A DNA stretch of 40,048 bases. It comes from Nitrospinota bacterium. GTDB taxonomy: Bacteria > Nitrospinota_A > UBA7883 > JACRGQ01. Under the pieces are notes generated by a model. It made no database searches. It saw only the letters and a program-made list of their open reading frames with translations, and had not been told where the DNA came from. A program made the translations under genes and the position numbers. The DNA is taken from the NCBI GenBank assembly GCA_029881495.1, contig JAOUMJ010000027.1:1-40048 (forward strand). Direction: 5' to 3'. This document shows, one piece after another, positions 24,632 to 34,145 of this stretch (position 1 is the first letter of the stretch; each line of letters opens with the position of its first letter).

Positions 24632-25332
24632 CACCTGACCGCCACCACGTCCGCTCCGGTTTCATTGAACAGACGTATCTCCTGGGAGGGCCATACAAAA
24701 AAGCCGTCGCCCAGCACCTTTATCATTATCCTCACGCGCTCTGGAAATATGTTCGGCATATCCTCGCCGAAGCTCCCTTCAGGATTCAGATTGACTTCGC
24801 TCACCCATGAATATTCGGGCACTTCCTCTCTCTCCCCGACTCTTCGAGCCTCCGGCACCAGGTATTCGAAACTGAAATCGTCAATTTTCCCAAAACCTAT
24901 TTCAATCGGCTCCCCCATTTCCATATCGGGTGTATAAATACTCCAGAAAGGGATTTCGAAAAAAAGAAATCCCTTCTCTTCGGGTCTGTAAACTATCCGT
25001 TGCAGATAAAGCCCCGACACGTTCGGTCCGGAAGCGAGCCTTGGCGACGGGGTCACATATGTGAGGGATGTTGAATTCCCAACGAAGGCTAGCCTTCGCG
25101 AATTATCGGCAGGGTCGTAGGCATAGACCTTCCTTGAGGTTTTTATCTCCCTGTTGAACATATTCACAGCTTCGGTTACCGAATAGTGCCCGTCTATTCT
25201 CCTTTCAGCGGCCTCCCAAACACGTATCGAGAGGTTGAATCCTTGAGAGAGTACCGCCACCATCCCGGCCAGAAGCGTAATGGCAATCATCAGCTCAAGC
25301 AGTGTAAACCCGCCGTCGCCCAACCTTTTCAC
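24631..25332 (-). CDS. gspJ: Type II secretion minor pseudopilin GspJ
   Basis: The 233-residue protein has the prepilin peptidase site G-G^FTLLELMIAITLL (cleavage after the second G at about residue 8) with E at +5. The globular domain fits GspJ length and includes AERRIDGHYSVTEAVNMFNREIK. The start GTG at 25332 overlaps the gspI stop (GTGA). It joins GspI and GspK at the pseudopilus tip in the periplasm. The call of J among minor pseudopilins rests on gene order (H-I-J-K) and length. Confidence 0.88.
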   Translation of the reverse strand: MKRLGDGGFTLLELMIAITLLAGMVAVLSQGFNLSIRVWEAAERRIDGHYSVTEAVNMFNREIKTSRKVYAYDPADNSRRLAFVGNSTSLTYVTPSPRLASGPNVSGLYLQRIVYRPEEKGFLFFEIPFWSIYTPDMEMGEPIEIGFGKIDDFSFEYLVPEARRVGEREEVPEYSWVSEVNLNPEGSFGEDMPNIFPERVRIMIKVLGDGFFVWPSQEIRLFNETGADVVAVR

Positions 25333-25763
25333 TCAACCTCCACGACTGTCTTGAGAGTTGCGAGATCAACCGTTCTTAGCGAGGATCCTTCGTCCCAGTT
25401 CACCGAAACCGAAAGCCTGTATGTTGCTATCCTCCCGAGCTCGTTTATGCCCGCCTCTTCATCGCTATTGGTGTCAGTTTCTCTGAAATACTCCTCAACC
25501 TCCGATTCCCATCGGTAATCCTTGTTGTCCGGAAAAATCCCGCTCTCCCTCCCGGGCTGGAGCGCTGCTCCCGTCATCAGGAATTCGTTCATCTTTGCCT
25601 CCGCCAGCACGGAGGCGCGCGCGTAACCTTCCGCGTTTGTCACCGTCCGAAGCGAACCGCCAAAGACGCGGAATATCGACGCCACAGCTATGGCAAGAAC
25701 GGTTACCGCGACAAGTATCTCTATAAGAGTGAAACCGTTTTCCCCTTTGCCGCGGAATAACAT
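25329..25763 (-). CDS. gspI: Type II secretion minor pseudopilin GspI
   Basis: The 144-residue protein has the signal ENG^FTLIEILVAVTVLAIA, with G at -1 and E at +5. It is short, as GspI usually is, and has ASVLAEAKMNEFL, the helix with the family's characteristic A-x-x-x-A-E/x-x-x pattern. The ATG shares one base with the gspH stop (TAATG). It lies between gspH and gspJ. A neighbouring TPR protein is upstream in the operon. Confidence 0.87.
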   Translation of the reverse strand: MLFRGKGENGFTLIEILVAVTVLAIAVASIFRVFGGSLRTVTNAEGYARASVLAEAKMNEFLMTGAALQPGRESGIFPDNKDYRWESEVEEYFRETDTNSDEEAGINELGRIATYRLSVSVNWDEGSSLRTVDLATLKTVVEVE

Positions 25764-26290
25764 TATCCTGCTTCCCCTCTCCCTGATTTCACGGATGTCA
25801 ACTTTACCCGGCCCGAGATCGGGTCAATGGAGATTATCCACCCTGCTCCGTTTTCCGACTGCCCCGCGCCGGAGGGGATCACATAAAAAAGTCCCCCGGA
25901 AGATGCCCCAACCGGATGGAAATTGACATAGGCCTTCACTACCTGCTCTCCCCCCTGCCATAGCGTTACGTTTTCAGGGATGAGTTCGACAGGTGTGATA
26001 GCCACCTCTGTTTCACCGCTTTCCCTGTCGGCATCACGCACGGCAAAAACCTTCCGGTTCTCTCCGTCCAGTATCACCGTAAGAGGGATTTTCTCGGATA
26101 CCGACATTAATCGTGATGCGCGAATCGCCGAAGCGATCTTGCCGGCAGAGGCTCGTATCTCGGCCTTTTCGAGCGATGACTGGAAACGCGGCACCCCAAG
26201 ACCCGCCACCATGGCGATGATGAACATGACTATCAGGATTTCAAATATTGAAAAGCCCTGATTAAACCTGCAGTTTCCCATCGCCCCCAT
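25763..26290 (-). CDS. gspH: Type II secretion minor pseudopilin GspH
   Basis: The 175-residue protein has the class III signal NQG^FSIFEILIVMFIIAMVAGLG; the second mature residue is Ser where Thr is common, and E at +5 is present. The beta-rich C-terminal domain fits GspH/FimT. The start at 26290 is preferred; an ATG at 26281 is also open. It is the first of four contiguous pseudopilin genes. The major pseudopilin GspG is not in the window. Confidence 0.83.
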   Translation of the reverse strand: MGAMGNCRFNQGFSIFEILIVMFIIAMVAGLGVPRFQSSLEKAEIRASAGKIASAIRASRLMSVSEKIPLTVILDGENRKVFAVRDADRESGETEVAITPVELIPENVTLWQGGEQVVKAYVNFHPVGASSGGLFYVIPSGAGQSENGAGWIISIDPISGRVKLTSVKSGRGEAG

Positions 26291-26335
26291 TATAGAGAAG
26301 TCATCGATGGAAAGGGATAGCGATGTTTCCGGTTC

Positions 26336-27238
26336 CTAATTTCTCTTTTGAAGGTTTTGCACATTCACAAGTATCCGAGGATCCTTGGGGGAGAGATTCA
26401 GGGCGTTCTTGAACGCCTTTTCGGCATCATCGAATTTCTCCTGAACCTGATATAGAAGGCCAAGATTGAAATAGGCCTTTGTGAACGACGGGTAGATCCT
26501 GATAGCTTCCCTGTATTCAGATTCAGCGGCGGCGTATTTCTCCAATCTCCTGTAGAGAACGCCAAGATTGTTGCGCACAAATGGATTTTCCGGGTCAAAT
26601 TGTACGGCAATCTTGTATATCTCTTCAGCCTTTTCATAATCGCTCAAGTTGAGAAGATAGACGTTGGCGATATTGAAATAGGACCACGGGTATGCATCGT
26701 TTACCAGGCATGCTTCCGTATACTTCTTCAACGCCCAGTCCATTTTCCCCAATTTCTCATAAATGGTTCCAAGCCTGTTGAGCAACGCCGCTCTTACCAT
26801 GGTGTCCTTCGGGTTCATATTGAGTCCCTTAAAAACATCCTCAACCGCCAAATCGTTCCTCCCCTTGCGCCATTCCTGCGTGGCGCGGAGAAGAAAATCT
26901 TCGGGTGAACAGGAATCCTCGGAGCGGGTTATGACCTCTTCGTAAAGGGCTGTAGCTCTAACCGCTTCATCCGGAGTCAATTCGTCGTTTGAAAGCGTCA
27001 CTGCCAGGTGTTTCTCCGATTTGCTGTACCCGGGCCACATCTGCCGCGAATCGACAAGTGAGACAATTTTTCCGCCAATCTTCAGCGGATCAAGGAGAGA
27101 CAGAACCACCAGCAACAGGCCGCAAGTTATGAGAATTGCCATCAGCAAAAACTCCTCTTCTCCTGCGAGATATATCCCAAAGCCAAAAAGGACCAGGGAA
27201 AGAAAAATAACTGCTGTGCGTACGATTATATTTTCCAC
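26336..27238 (-). CDS. Membrane-anchored TPR protein
   Basis: The 300-residue protein has two N-terminal hydrophobic helices (about 7-25 and 31-50) and then a long soluble part with at least four TPR units. Typical units are LLNRLGTIYEKLGKMDWALKKYTEACL, YFNIANVYLL...YEKAEEIYKIAV, VRNNLGVLYRRLEKYAAAESEYREAI and AYFNLGLLYQVQEKFDDAEKAFKNAL. The loop between the helices is only a few residues. The start is GTG at 27238 with a weak ribosome site. It lies 45 bases upstream of gspH and may aid assembly of the secretion system, as TPR proteins often scaffold such complexes. The partner is not known. Confidence 0.85.
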   Translation of the reverse strand: MENIIVRTAVIFLSLVLFGFGIYLAGEEEFLLMAILITCGLLLVVLSLLDPLKIGGKIVSLVDSRQMWPGYSKSEKHLAVTLSNDELTPDEAVRATALYEEVITRSEDSCSPEDFLLRATQEWRKGRNDLAVEDVFKGLNMNPKDTMVRAALLNRLGTIYEKLGKMDWALKKYTEACLVNDAYPWSYFNIANVYLLNLSDYEKAEEIYKIAVQFDPENPFVRNNLGVLYRRLEKYAAAESEYREAIRIYPSFTKAYFNLGLLYQVQEKFDDAEKAFKNALNLSPKDPRILVNVQNLQKRN

Positions 27239-27332
27239 TTGAGTTTATTGCCTCATTCAGATGATGCCTCAATTACAGTTAAACTGGATATTACTATTTT
27301 ACCAATTTTCCCCGTCAGACAAAATCCGGCAG

Positions 27333-27363
27333 AAAATGGGGATATGAAAATCCCCATTTTTTT
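27333..27363 (-). terminator. Terminator after parE
   Basis: AAAATGGGGA (27333-27342) and TCCCCATTTT (27351-27360) form a perfect 10-bp stem around an 8-base loop. On the minus strand it lies about 85 bases past the parE stop, with T-rich sequence after it; on the plus strand a T7 run follows, so it could stop transcription both ways. Confidence 0.75.
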
Positions 27364-27444
27364 CAGGAGTGCGCCAAGACAACGCAAATTAGGGAAAATA
27401 GGCGCCCCGATGGGGCAAACGCAGAAGCCCGCGCTAACAGAAAG

Positions 27445-29331
27445 TCAGACGTCGAGCTCGAAACCTGCCGCGTTCTCCGTAATGAACCGGAAGCGTGGCT
27501 CAGGATCCTTCCCCATCAGATCCTTAAAGACGGAATCGGTATCCTCTTCATCGACAAGCTCAACGCGAAGAAGCGTTCTCCTGCTCTTGTCCATGGTTGT
27601 CTCCTTCAGAACGCTTGCTGGCATTTCACCAAGCCCTTTATAACGGGATATCTCAACTCTTTTCCCTTTGAGTTTTGCGAGGTGCTTCTCCTTCTCATCG
27701 TCGTCAACCGCGTAGAGGACCTCTTTTCCGGCCGAGATCCTGTAGAGAGGAGGAACCGAAAGGTAGACATGCCCGAGCTGAACAAGCTTTTTCATATACC
27801 TGAAAAAGAACGTAAGCAACAGCGCGCTAATGTGCGCTCCATCCACGTCGGCGTCAGTCATTATGATTATCTTGCCGTATCTCAGCTTGTCCATATCAAG
27901 TTTGTCGCCGATGCCTGTCCCTATAGAGAGCGTGAGGGCGTTTATCTCGGCGTTGTTCGTGAGTTTCTCTCCGGACGCGTTCTCCACGTTAAGTATCTTT
28001 CCGCGCAGAGGGAGTATCGCCTGCGTTCTCCTGTCGCGGGCCTGTTTGCTGGAGCCGCCGGCGGAATCACCCTCGACAATAAAAATCTCGGTATCTGCCG
28101 GCTTTGTGGATGAGCAGTCGGCAAGCTTCCCCGGAAGAGTGAGCCTGTGGGAGATTATCCCCTTCCTGCGCACATCTTCCCTCGCCGCGCGCGAGGCCAT
28201 CCTCGCCTTTGCCGAAAGCTCAACACGCGAGATAAGCCTGTCGGCGACCGAGGGGTTTTCTATGAGGTATTTTTCAAAAGCGGGGCGGATAACCGCTTCC
28301 ACCTGTCCCGCAACTTCTGGATTGTTCAGCTTCTCTTTTGTCTGTCCCTGGAACTGCGGGTTTTCTATCAGTATCGATACTATCACCGCAAGCCCTTCCC
28401 TCACGTCGTCAACAATTATCGGGGTAGCCTTCCCTTTCGGTGCGCGCCTCTCCATTACGGCCCTTAGAGTTTTCGTCAGGGCGTTGCGCAATCCGGCCTC
28501 GTGCGTTCCACCATCCGAGGTGTTTATAGAGTTGCAGTAAGATTCGACTTTACTCTCCGTAGTTTCCGTCCACTGGAACGCGGCTTCGCAGTTGATAGGG
28601 TTTTTAGAACCGACGTAGAACGGATCAGGCAGTATCACTTTTTTGCCGTGGAGCACCTTCGCGAGATAATCCTTTATCCCGTTCTGAAAGAGGTATTCCT
28701 TCTCCGCCTTTGTTCGTTCATCCTTTACGGTGAGTTTCAGGCCGGAATTGATGAACGCCTTTGATTCCGCGCGGTCGCAAATAGATTTAAAACTGAAACT
28801 CGTCTTTTTGAATATCTTGCTGTCGGGATGGAAATATATCGACGTCCCACGTTTTCGCGTCGGCTTTCCCTTCTTCAGCTTTGATACCGGCTTTCCGCGT
28901 TCAAACGACTGAGACCATTCAAAGCCGTCGCGCCAGACGGTTACGTCCAGCCTTTCGCTAAGCGCGTTTACAACGGAGATACCGACGCCGTGAAGACCGC
29001 CCGAAGATGAATACGCCTTATTGTCGAATTTTCCACCAGCATGGAGCGTGGTCATGATCAGCTCAAGTGCCGGTTTTTTGAATTTTTTATGTATATCCAC
29101 CGGAATTCCGCGCCCGTCATCGGTTATTGTGATGCCGCCTTCTTCCAGGATATTTATCTCAATGCTTTTGCAGTGTCCGTTGATCGCCTCGTCAACGGAG
29201 TTGTCCACAGCTTCCCATACAAGGTGGTGCAGGCCGTCGTCGCCAGTCCCGCCGATATACATCCCTGGCCTGGTGCGGACCGGATCGAGCCCCTCGAGTA
29301 CCAGAATGTCTTCCGACGTATACCTAGTCAA
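27445..29331 (-). CDS. parE: DNA topoisomerase IV subunit B
   Basis: The 628-residue protein is a type IIA topoisomerase B subunit: GHKL ATPase with [11 protein letters not shown] and [24 protein letters not shown], then the transducer, and the TOPRIM domain with [10 protein letters not shown] and [10 protein letters not shown]. It ends with the [10 protein letters not shown] segment. The length and lack of the long GyrB insertion fit ParE; parC is directly upstream. The start is TTG at 29331, inside the end of parC (8-base overlap); no ATG is available before GMYIG. ParE and ParC separate replicated chromosomes. A gyrase B call cannot be fully excluded without comparison to another copy. Confidence 0.9.
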   Translation of the reverse strand: MTRYTSEDILVLEGLDPVRTRPGMYIGGTGDDGLHHLVWEAVDNSVDEAINGHCKSIEINILEEGGITITDDGRGIPVDIHKKFKKPALELIMTTLHAGGKFDNKAYSSSGGLHGVGISVVNALSERLDVTVWRDGFEWSQSFERGKPVSKLKKGKPTRKRGTSIYFHPDSKIFKKTSFSFKSICDRAESKAFINSGLKLTVKDERTKAEKEYLFQNGIKDYLAKVLHGKKVILPDPFYVGSKNPINCEAAFQWTETTESKVESYCNSINTSDGGTHEAGLRNALTKTLRAVMERRAPKGKATPIIVDDVREGLAVIVSILIENPQFQGQTKEKLNNPEVAGQVEAVIRPAFEKYLIENPSVADRLISRVELSAKARMASRAAREDVRRKGIISHRLTLPGKLADCSSTKPADTEIFIVEGDSAGGSSKQARDRRTQAILPLRGKILNVENASGEKLTNNAEINALTLSIGTGIGDKLDMDKLRYGKIIIMTDADVDGAHISALLLTFFFRYMKKLVQLGHVYLSVPPLYRISAGKEVLYAVDDDEKEKHLAKLKGKRVEISRYKGLGEMPASVLKETTMDKSRRTLLRVELVDEEDTDSVFKDLMGKDPEPRFRFITENAAGFELDV

Positions 29332-31585
29332 TCAACACCACCATCAGATTTTTTTTCAATCCTCCGTATGAACGGCCGGAGGTCGCCCTCTTGCCGATTT
29401 CAAGCTCGCCTACTTTGAAAAGCGAATCGCGCCCCGAATCGAATACGAGGCGTATCGTATCTTTCTTGTCAACGCACTTTACGGCAATCACCCGTTCCTT
29501 CCCTTTCAGCTTTATCAACTTTACCCCGGCCCCTGCGCCGGAAAGCACCGGCACTTCATCAAGCTTGAAAAGAAGCCCCTTGCCGCCGCTCCCTGCAACA
29601 TAAATAAATTGTTTTTCAGCGTCAACGACGTCGAAAACCGCGTTATCACCCTTTACATTCGCGAATTTCTTCCCTGAACGATTGGTCTCCGCAAGTGAAT
29701 CCTTGGCGAAACGGAAACCGGAGCCATTCTCGAACACGACAAAATATTCCCCCTTCACGTTCTCTTCCTTTGCGAGATGCGGGAGGTATGCGACCGAGAC
29801 AAGCTTTTCGCCGTCGCCGAACTTGAAAAATGTCTGCAACGGTTCGCCGAAACCTGCCGTTTGAGGCATATCGTGGGCCTTTGTAACGTAAACCTTCCCA
29901 GCCGACGTGAAAAAACCTATATGCTCACTCGTATCCATAGGCATTACCCGGAGAAGCGAATCGCCATCCTTGAACCGGAGCTGTTCGGCGTTCGGCTCCT
30001 TCTTCATCCTGCGCACCCATCCGTTCTTGCTTATCACGACGAAACAATCTTCGTGATGGATGAAGTCTGCGGCTGTGTACTCCTCTTCCTCTACCGAGCT
30101 GGACTCAATGGCGGTTTTTCTTTTATCCCCATACTCTTTCTTTACTTCGAGAAGCTCCTTCTTTACCAGGTCCTTTATCTTTTTCTTCCCTCTAGAACCA
30201 AGAATGGACTCTATCTCTTCTTTTTCCTTTTTTAGATTCGCGGCCTCGGTTTTGATCCTGTCCACTTCCATAGACACCAGAGCCGACAGCCTGATATCCA
30301 GCACAGCTGTCACCTGCAGTTCGTCGAGCTTGAACTTCTTCTTCAGCCCATCCTTTGCCTCGTCGCGCGATTTCGATTTCCTGATTATCGCTATCGCGTC
30401 ATCGAGGTTTTTCAGAACGGCAATAAGCGCCACCAGAATATGGAGCCGTTCGTTTATCCTGTTAAGCCTGAACTCAAGACGCTTCTGCGTCATATCCACC
30501 CGGAACTCGCCGAAGATGTTCAGTATCTCAACAAGCGACATCCTTCTTGGGGTGTTCGTGGTATCAAGGGCGGTCATGTTTATCGGGAAGCTGTACTCCA
30601 TGTCGGTATATTTGTAGAGATAGGCCATGATCTTGCCGATATCGGCCTCGCCTTTAACCTCTATCACTATGCGAATATTCTCGTCCGATTCATCCCTTAT
30701 GTCGTGAAGCGCGGGGATCTTCTTTTCGATAATTATCTGGGCGATTTTCTCTATCAGCTTGGCCTTGTTTACCGTGTACGGGATCGCGTGGATAATTATC
30801 TGCCTGTTGCCTCGCACATGAGTTTCGATCTTGTAGTCGCCGCGTATCTTTACGGTTCCGCGCCCTTCTTCATAGATGGAGCGGAGTTCTTTCTTTTCAA
30901 TGAGCATCGTTGCGCCGGTCGGGAAATCCGGCCCTTTTATATATTTCAAAAGTTGATTGGTTTTAAGGGCAGGGTCGTCGATTACGGCGACAAGCGCGTC
31001 GACAACCTCCCCCATATTGTGCGGCGGTATGTTTGTCGCCATACCGACGGCAATTCCCGAAGAACCGTTTATAAGGAGGTTTGGTATCCTTGACGGAAGG
31101 AAAAGCGGTTCTTCAGTTGTAGAATCGTAATTCGGATGAAAAGGGACTGTCTCCTCGTCTATCTCCTTCAAAATCTCGATAGCAACCGGCGTTAGTTTCG
31201 CCTCGGTATACCTCATCGCCGCGGCGGAATCGCCGTCGATGGAGCCAAAATTCCCCTGACCGTCTATCAGCGGATAGCGAAGCGAAAACTCCTGCGCCAT
31301 CCTTACCATTGTATCGTATGCCGCCTGGTCGCCGTGCGGATGGTATTTTCCGAGAACATCTCCAACGACAGCGGCGCTTTTCCGATGCTTGTTATCAGGG
31401 ATGAGGCGCATTCTGTACATGGCGTACAGGATCCTGCGGTGAACAGGTTTCAATCCATCGCGTACATCGGGGAGCGCCCTCGACGCGATAGTGCTTATCG
31501 CGTACCAGAGAAATCTTTTTTTCAGCTCCGCCTTCAGGTCGATAGGGCGAATATTTTCGGTTTCTGTAAATTTCAGCTGTGTCAT
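29324..31585 (-). CDS. parC: DNA topoisomerase IV subunit A
   Basis: The 753-residue protein has the ParC/GyrA fold with [16 protein letters not shown], catalytic Y126 in [15 protein letters not shown], and [17 protein letters not shown]-terminal six-bladed pinwheel begins near residue 500. The GyrA box QRRGGKG is absent, which fits ParC. At the residue equivalent to E. coli GyrA S83 there is Gln (Q87, in [10 protein letters not shown]), as in alphaproteobacterial-type ParC. It overlaps parE by 8 bases. Gene order parC-parE with a TTG start for parE implies equal, coupled synthesis. It relieves catenation and supercoils in the cytoplasm. Confidence 0.9.
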   Translation of the reverse strand: MTQLKFTETENIRPIDLKAELKKRFLWYAISTIASRALPDVRDGLKPVHRRILYAMYRMRLIPDNKHRKSAAVVGDVLGKYHPHGDQAAYDTMVRMAQEFSLRYPLIDGQGNFGSIDGDSAAAMRYTEAKLTPVAIEILKEIDEETVPFHPNYDSTTEEPLFLPSRIPNLLINGSSGIAVGMATNIPPHNMGEVVDALVAVIDDPALKTNQLLKYIKGPDFPTGATMLIEKKELRSIYEEGRGTVKIRGDYKIETHVRGNRQIIIHAIPYTVNKAKLIEKIAQIIIEKKIPALHDIRDESDENIRIVIEVKGEADIGKIMAYLYKYTDMEYSFPINMTALDTTNTPRRMSLVEILNIFGEFRVDMTQKRLEFRLNRINERLHILVALIAVLKNLDDAIAIIRKSKSRDEAKDGLKKKFKLDELQVTAVLDIRLSALVSMEVDRIKTEAANLKKEKEEIESILGSRGKKKIKDLVKKELLEVKKEYGDKRKTAIESSSVEEEEYTAADFIHHEDCFVVISKNGWVRRMKKEPNAEQLRFKDGDSLLRVMPMDTSEHIGFFTSAGKVYVTKAHDMPQTAGFGEPLQTFFKFGDGEKLVSVAYLPHLAKEENVKGEYFVVFENGSGFRFAKDSLAETNRSGKKFANVKGDNAVFDVVDAEKQFIYVAGSGGKGLLFKLDEVPVLSGAGAGVKLIKLKGKERVIAVKCVDKKDTIRLVFDSGRDSLFKVGELEIGKRATSGRSYGGLKKNLMVVLID

Positions 31586-31675
31586 CGGCGAATAGCTTAA
31601 CAGCTAACAAAGGCAAATAAACAGATTTTTTAATTTATTCCCTTTCAAAACCGGAACGGGGGAGAAATCAGACGA

Positions 31676-32209
31676 TTATTTTTTCTTGGTCGGGGCCGGA
31701 GCTGAAGCCGGTTCCGGGGAGCTCTTCTTTACCTGCGGAGTTCTCCCTGTCCATACATCGGGATTGGCCACCCATCCTTTATCGCCGTCCGGATCTTCCA
31801 CCTTGTACCATTTGCTGTTCGACTGCACCACTTTGAAAGTGTAATTTTTAGGCGCCTGAAAAAGCACCTGCGAATTTCCGCTCGGTTCCTTCATTACGTT
31901 GGTAGTATTCGCGGTTACGATCGCACCTACCTTTTTTTCCACCGTTGAATAATGGATCCAGCCAACGTCCCCTTCGACGTCGCGCACGATATACCAGAGC
32001 TGTTTCACTTCATCGGTAAATTTCGCCAGCACCTCCAGCGGCGTGTAAAGCCTTGGCTTCCAGAGAACAATGTACGATGTCGCCGGGCCATTCCTTATCT
32101 TGGCCTCAGGGTGGTTAACCATCACCGTTTCTGCCTCCGCGTATACGTACACGGGAGACAAAATGAGCAAGGCAACGAAAACCAGGGCAAATATCTTCCT
32201 GCCAATCAT
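31676..32209 (-). CDS. Secreted protein with two SH3-like (SH3b) domains
   Basis: The 177-residue protein has a signal peptide (about 1-25, hydrophobic IFALVFVALLILSPVYVYA, probable cleavage after AYA/EA). Two bacterial SH3-type domains follow: one about 28-95 (AKIRNGPATSYIVLWK...YIVRDVEGDVGWIHYS) and one about 100-160 (TTNVMKEPSGNSQVLFQ...WYKVEDPDGDKGWVAN). A Pro/Ala/Lys tail closes it. SH3b domains usually bind peptidoglycan or cell-wall peptides, so it may be a periplasmic wall protein. The ATG overlaps the metG stop (ATGA), so it is translated with metG, which is odd for a secreted protein. parC starts 90 bases downstream of its stop. Confidence 0.85.
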   Translation of the reverse strand: MIGRKIFALVFVALLILSPVYVYAEAETVMVNHPEAKIRNGPATSYIVLWKPRLYTPLEVLAKFTDEVKQLWYIVRDVEGDVGWIHYSTVEKKVGAIVTANTTNVMKEPSGNSQVLFQAPKNYTFKVVQSNSKWYKVEDPDGDKGWVANPDVWTGRTPQVKKSSPEPASAPAPTKKK

Positions 32210-34125
32210 GAAACCTTTAAACCCCCATTCATTTCATCCATAGTACAAATCAGTGATAGTTTACCTTCATTATGCGCCGCCAGCAACATCCCCCTTGATT
32301 CTACCCCCATCAACTTCGCAGGCTTGAGATTTGTGACAACAACGACCCTTTTCCCGACAACCTCTTCAGGGGTATAGCTCTCCGCTATTCCAGCGACGAT
32401 CTGCCTCTTTTCGGACCCAATATCGACCTGCAGTTTCAGCAATTTTTTCGATTTCGGCACGTTTTCCGCCTCCAAAACCACGCCTGTGCGAAGCTCCACT
32501 TTTCTGAAATCCTCGACATCGATCAATCCTTCGCCGCTTTTTTCGGCCTCTTTCTTGACTGCGGATCCGCCTATCATCAAAGCCTCCTTTATTTCCTCGG
32601 CTCTTTTCTCGTCGATACGGGGGAACAGCGCCTCCCCTTCCTTGACTGAGGTCCCACTTTCAAGACCGCCCCAGTCATCCGTGCCGTAATGCCCCTTTTC
32701 GATCCCTATATAGGAGAGGAGTGTGCGGGCGGTTGACGGCATGAACGGCATAAGAAGCCTTCCTATTATACGCAACGATTCCGCCGCTCCGTAGAGCACG
32801 GTATCCAGCTCCCCCCCCTTTGCCTCATTCTTTGCAAGGCTCCACGGCTCCATTTCTACGATGAACTTGTTCACCGTATCGCAAAGCGTAATGACCTCTT
32901 CCAGCGCCCTGTTAAACAGGGGAATTTTCAGATGCTCGGCGAAATTCCTTTCAGCCGATTCCGCTGAAAATTTCAACTTTTCCAGCATGTCCGGTTTCGA
33001 GCATGGCGGAACGATACCCCCTCTGTATTTGACTATCATTGAGAGTGTGCGCGACACGAGGTTGCCGAAGTTGTTGGCAAGGTCTACATTTATCCGGTTA
33101 ATAAGCGCGTCGACGCTGAAATCGCCGTCCTGACCAAAAGGGACCTCCCTCATCAGGAAATAGCGGAACGGCTCGATACCGACCGCCTCAACAACTTTCA
33201 TAGGTTCCACAACGTTACCGAGCGACTTGCTCATCTTTTTCCCCTCTACCGTCCACCACCCGTGGGCGAAAACGCGCTTCGGGAGCGGGAGCCCCATAGC
33301 CTTTAGCATCGTGCTCCAGTAGACAGTGTGTGTAATGAGAATATCCTTCCCGATGAGATGAAAATCCGCCGGCCAAATGCCGTTGAACCTGCTGTCGTCC
33401 TTTTTATACCCCGGAGCGGTGATGTAATTCTGCAGTGCGTCGAACCAGACATACGCGACAAACTCGGTGTCGAACGGGAGCTCTATCCCCCACGACATCC
33501 TCGTCTTGGGACGTGATATGCAAAGATCCTCAAGCTTCTTATCGAGATAGCCGAGCACCTCGTTTCGCCTTGTAAGCGGGCCGATGAAATCTTCGTTATC
33601 CTTGATATATTGAATGAGCCAATCCTGATATTTGCTCATCCTGAAAAAATAGTTCTTCTCTTCTATCTTTTCTACCTTCCTGCCGCAATCGGGACAGTTT
33701 CCGGCCACGAGGTCCTTTTCCGTCCAGAACCTTTCGTCGGGGACGCAGTACCACCCCTTGTAGGAATCGGAATATATCTCGCCCCTGTCGAAAAGTTCCT
33801 GCAAAACTTTCTGAACTATGCTCGTATGGCGCTTGTCGGTAGTCCTGATGAAATCGTCATTCGATATCTCAAGGTCTTTCCATAGCTTGCGGAATATCTC
33901 GCTGTGGAAATCGACATGCGCCTTCGTGTCCTGCCCCTTGTCTTTAGCGGCCTGATCCGCCTTCTGCCCATGCTCGTCGGTGCCTGTAAGGAAAAATGCT
34001 TCGCTCCCTTCAAGCCTCTGGTACCGAGCGAGCACATCCGCCGCGACCGTTGTATAGACATGCCCGATATGCGGCTTGTCGTTTACATAATAGATCGGCG
34101 TAGTTACGTAATATTTTTTATTCAT
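32206..34125 (-). CDS. metG: Methionyl-tRNA synthetase
   Basis: The 639-residue protein is a class I synthetase: HIGH box at 19-22 (HIGHVYT), zinc knuckle with C...CPDCG, KMSKS motif in the KMSKSLGNV stretch, anticodon-binding helical domain, and a C-terminal tRNA-binding (EMAP-like/Trbp111) domain (about 530-639, DVEDFRKVELRTGVVLEAENVPKSKKLLKLQVDIG). It charges tRNA-Met. The presence of a single C-x2-C knuckle suggests the Thermus-type subgroup. The ATG at 34125 lies 20 bases after the ricT stop; its own stop overlaps the SH3 protein. Confidence 0.97.
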   Translation of the reverse strand: MNKKYYVTTPIYYVNDKPHIGHVYTTVAADVLARYQRLEGSEAFFLTGTDEHGQKADQAAKDKGQDTKAHVDFHSEIFRKLWKDLEISNDDFIRTTDKRHTSIVQKVLQELFDRGEIYSDSYKGWYCVPDERFWTEKDLVAGNCPDCGRKVEKIEEKNYFFRMSKYQDWLIQYIKDNEDFIGPLTRRNEVLGYLDKKLEDLCISRPKTRMSWGIELPFDTEFVAYVWFDALQNYITAPGYKKDDSRFNGIWPADFHLIGKDILITHTVYWSTMLKAMGLPLPKRVFAHGWWTVEGKKMSKSLGNVVEPMKVVEAVGIEPFRYFLMREVPFGQDGDFSVDALINRINVDLANNFGNLVSRTLSMIVKYRGGIVPPCSKPDMLEKLKFSAESAERNFAEHLKIPLFNRALEEVITLCDTVNKFIVEMEPWSLAKNEAKGGELDTVLYGAAESLRIIGRLLMPFMPSTARTLLSYIGIEKGHYGTDDWGGLESGTSVKEGEALFPRIDEKRAEEIKEALMIGGSAVKKEAEKSGEGLIDVEDFRKVELRTGVVLEAENVPKSKKLLKLQVDIGSEKRQIVAGIAESYTPEEVVGKRVVVVTNLKPAKLMGVESRGMLLAAHNEGKLSLICTMDEMNGGLKVS

Positions 34126-34145
34126 CTGCTGGAGCGCGGCATCCC

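Noticed and set aside
27445-31585. Gyrase A/B instead of topoisomerase IV
   Set aside because: No GyrA box, ParE-type length and ParC-like QRDR context; not excluded entirely without a whole-genome view.
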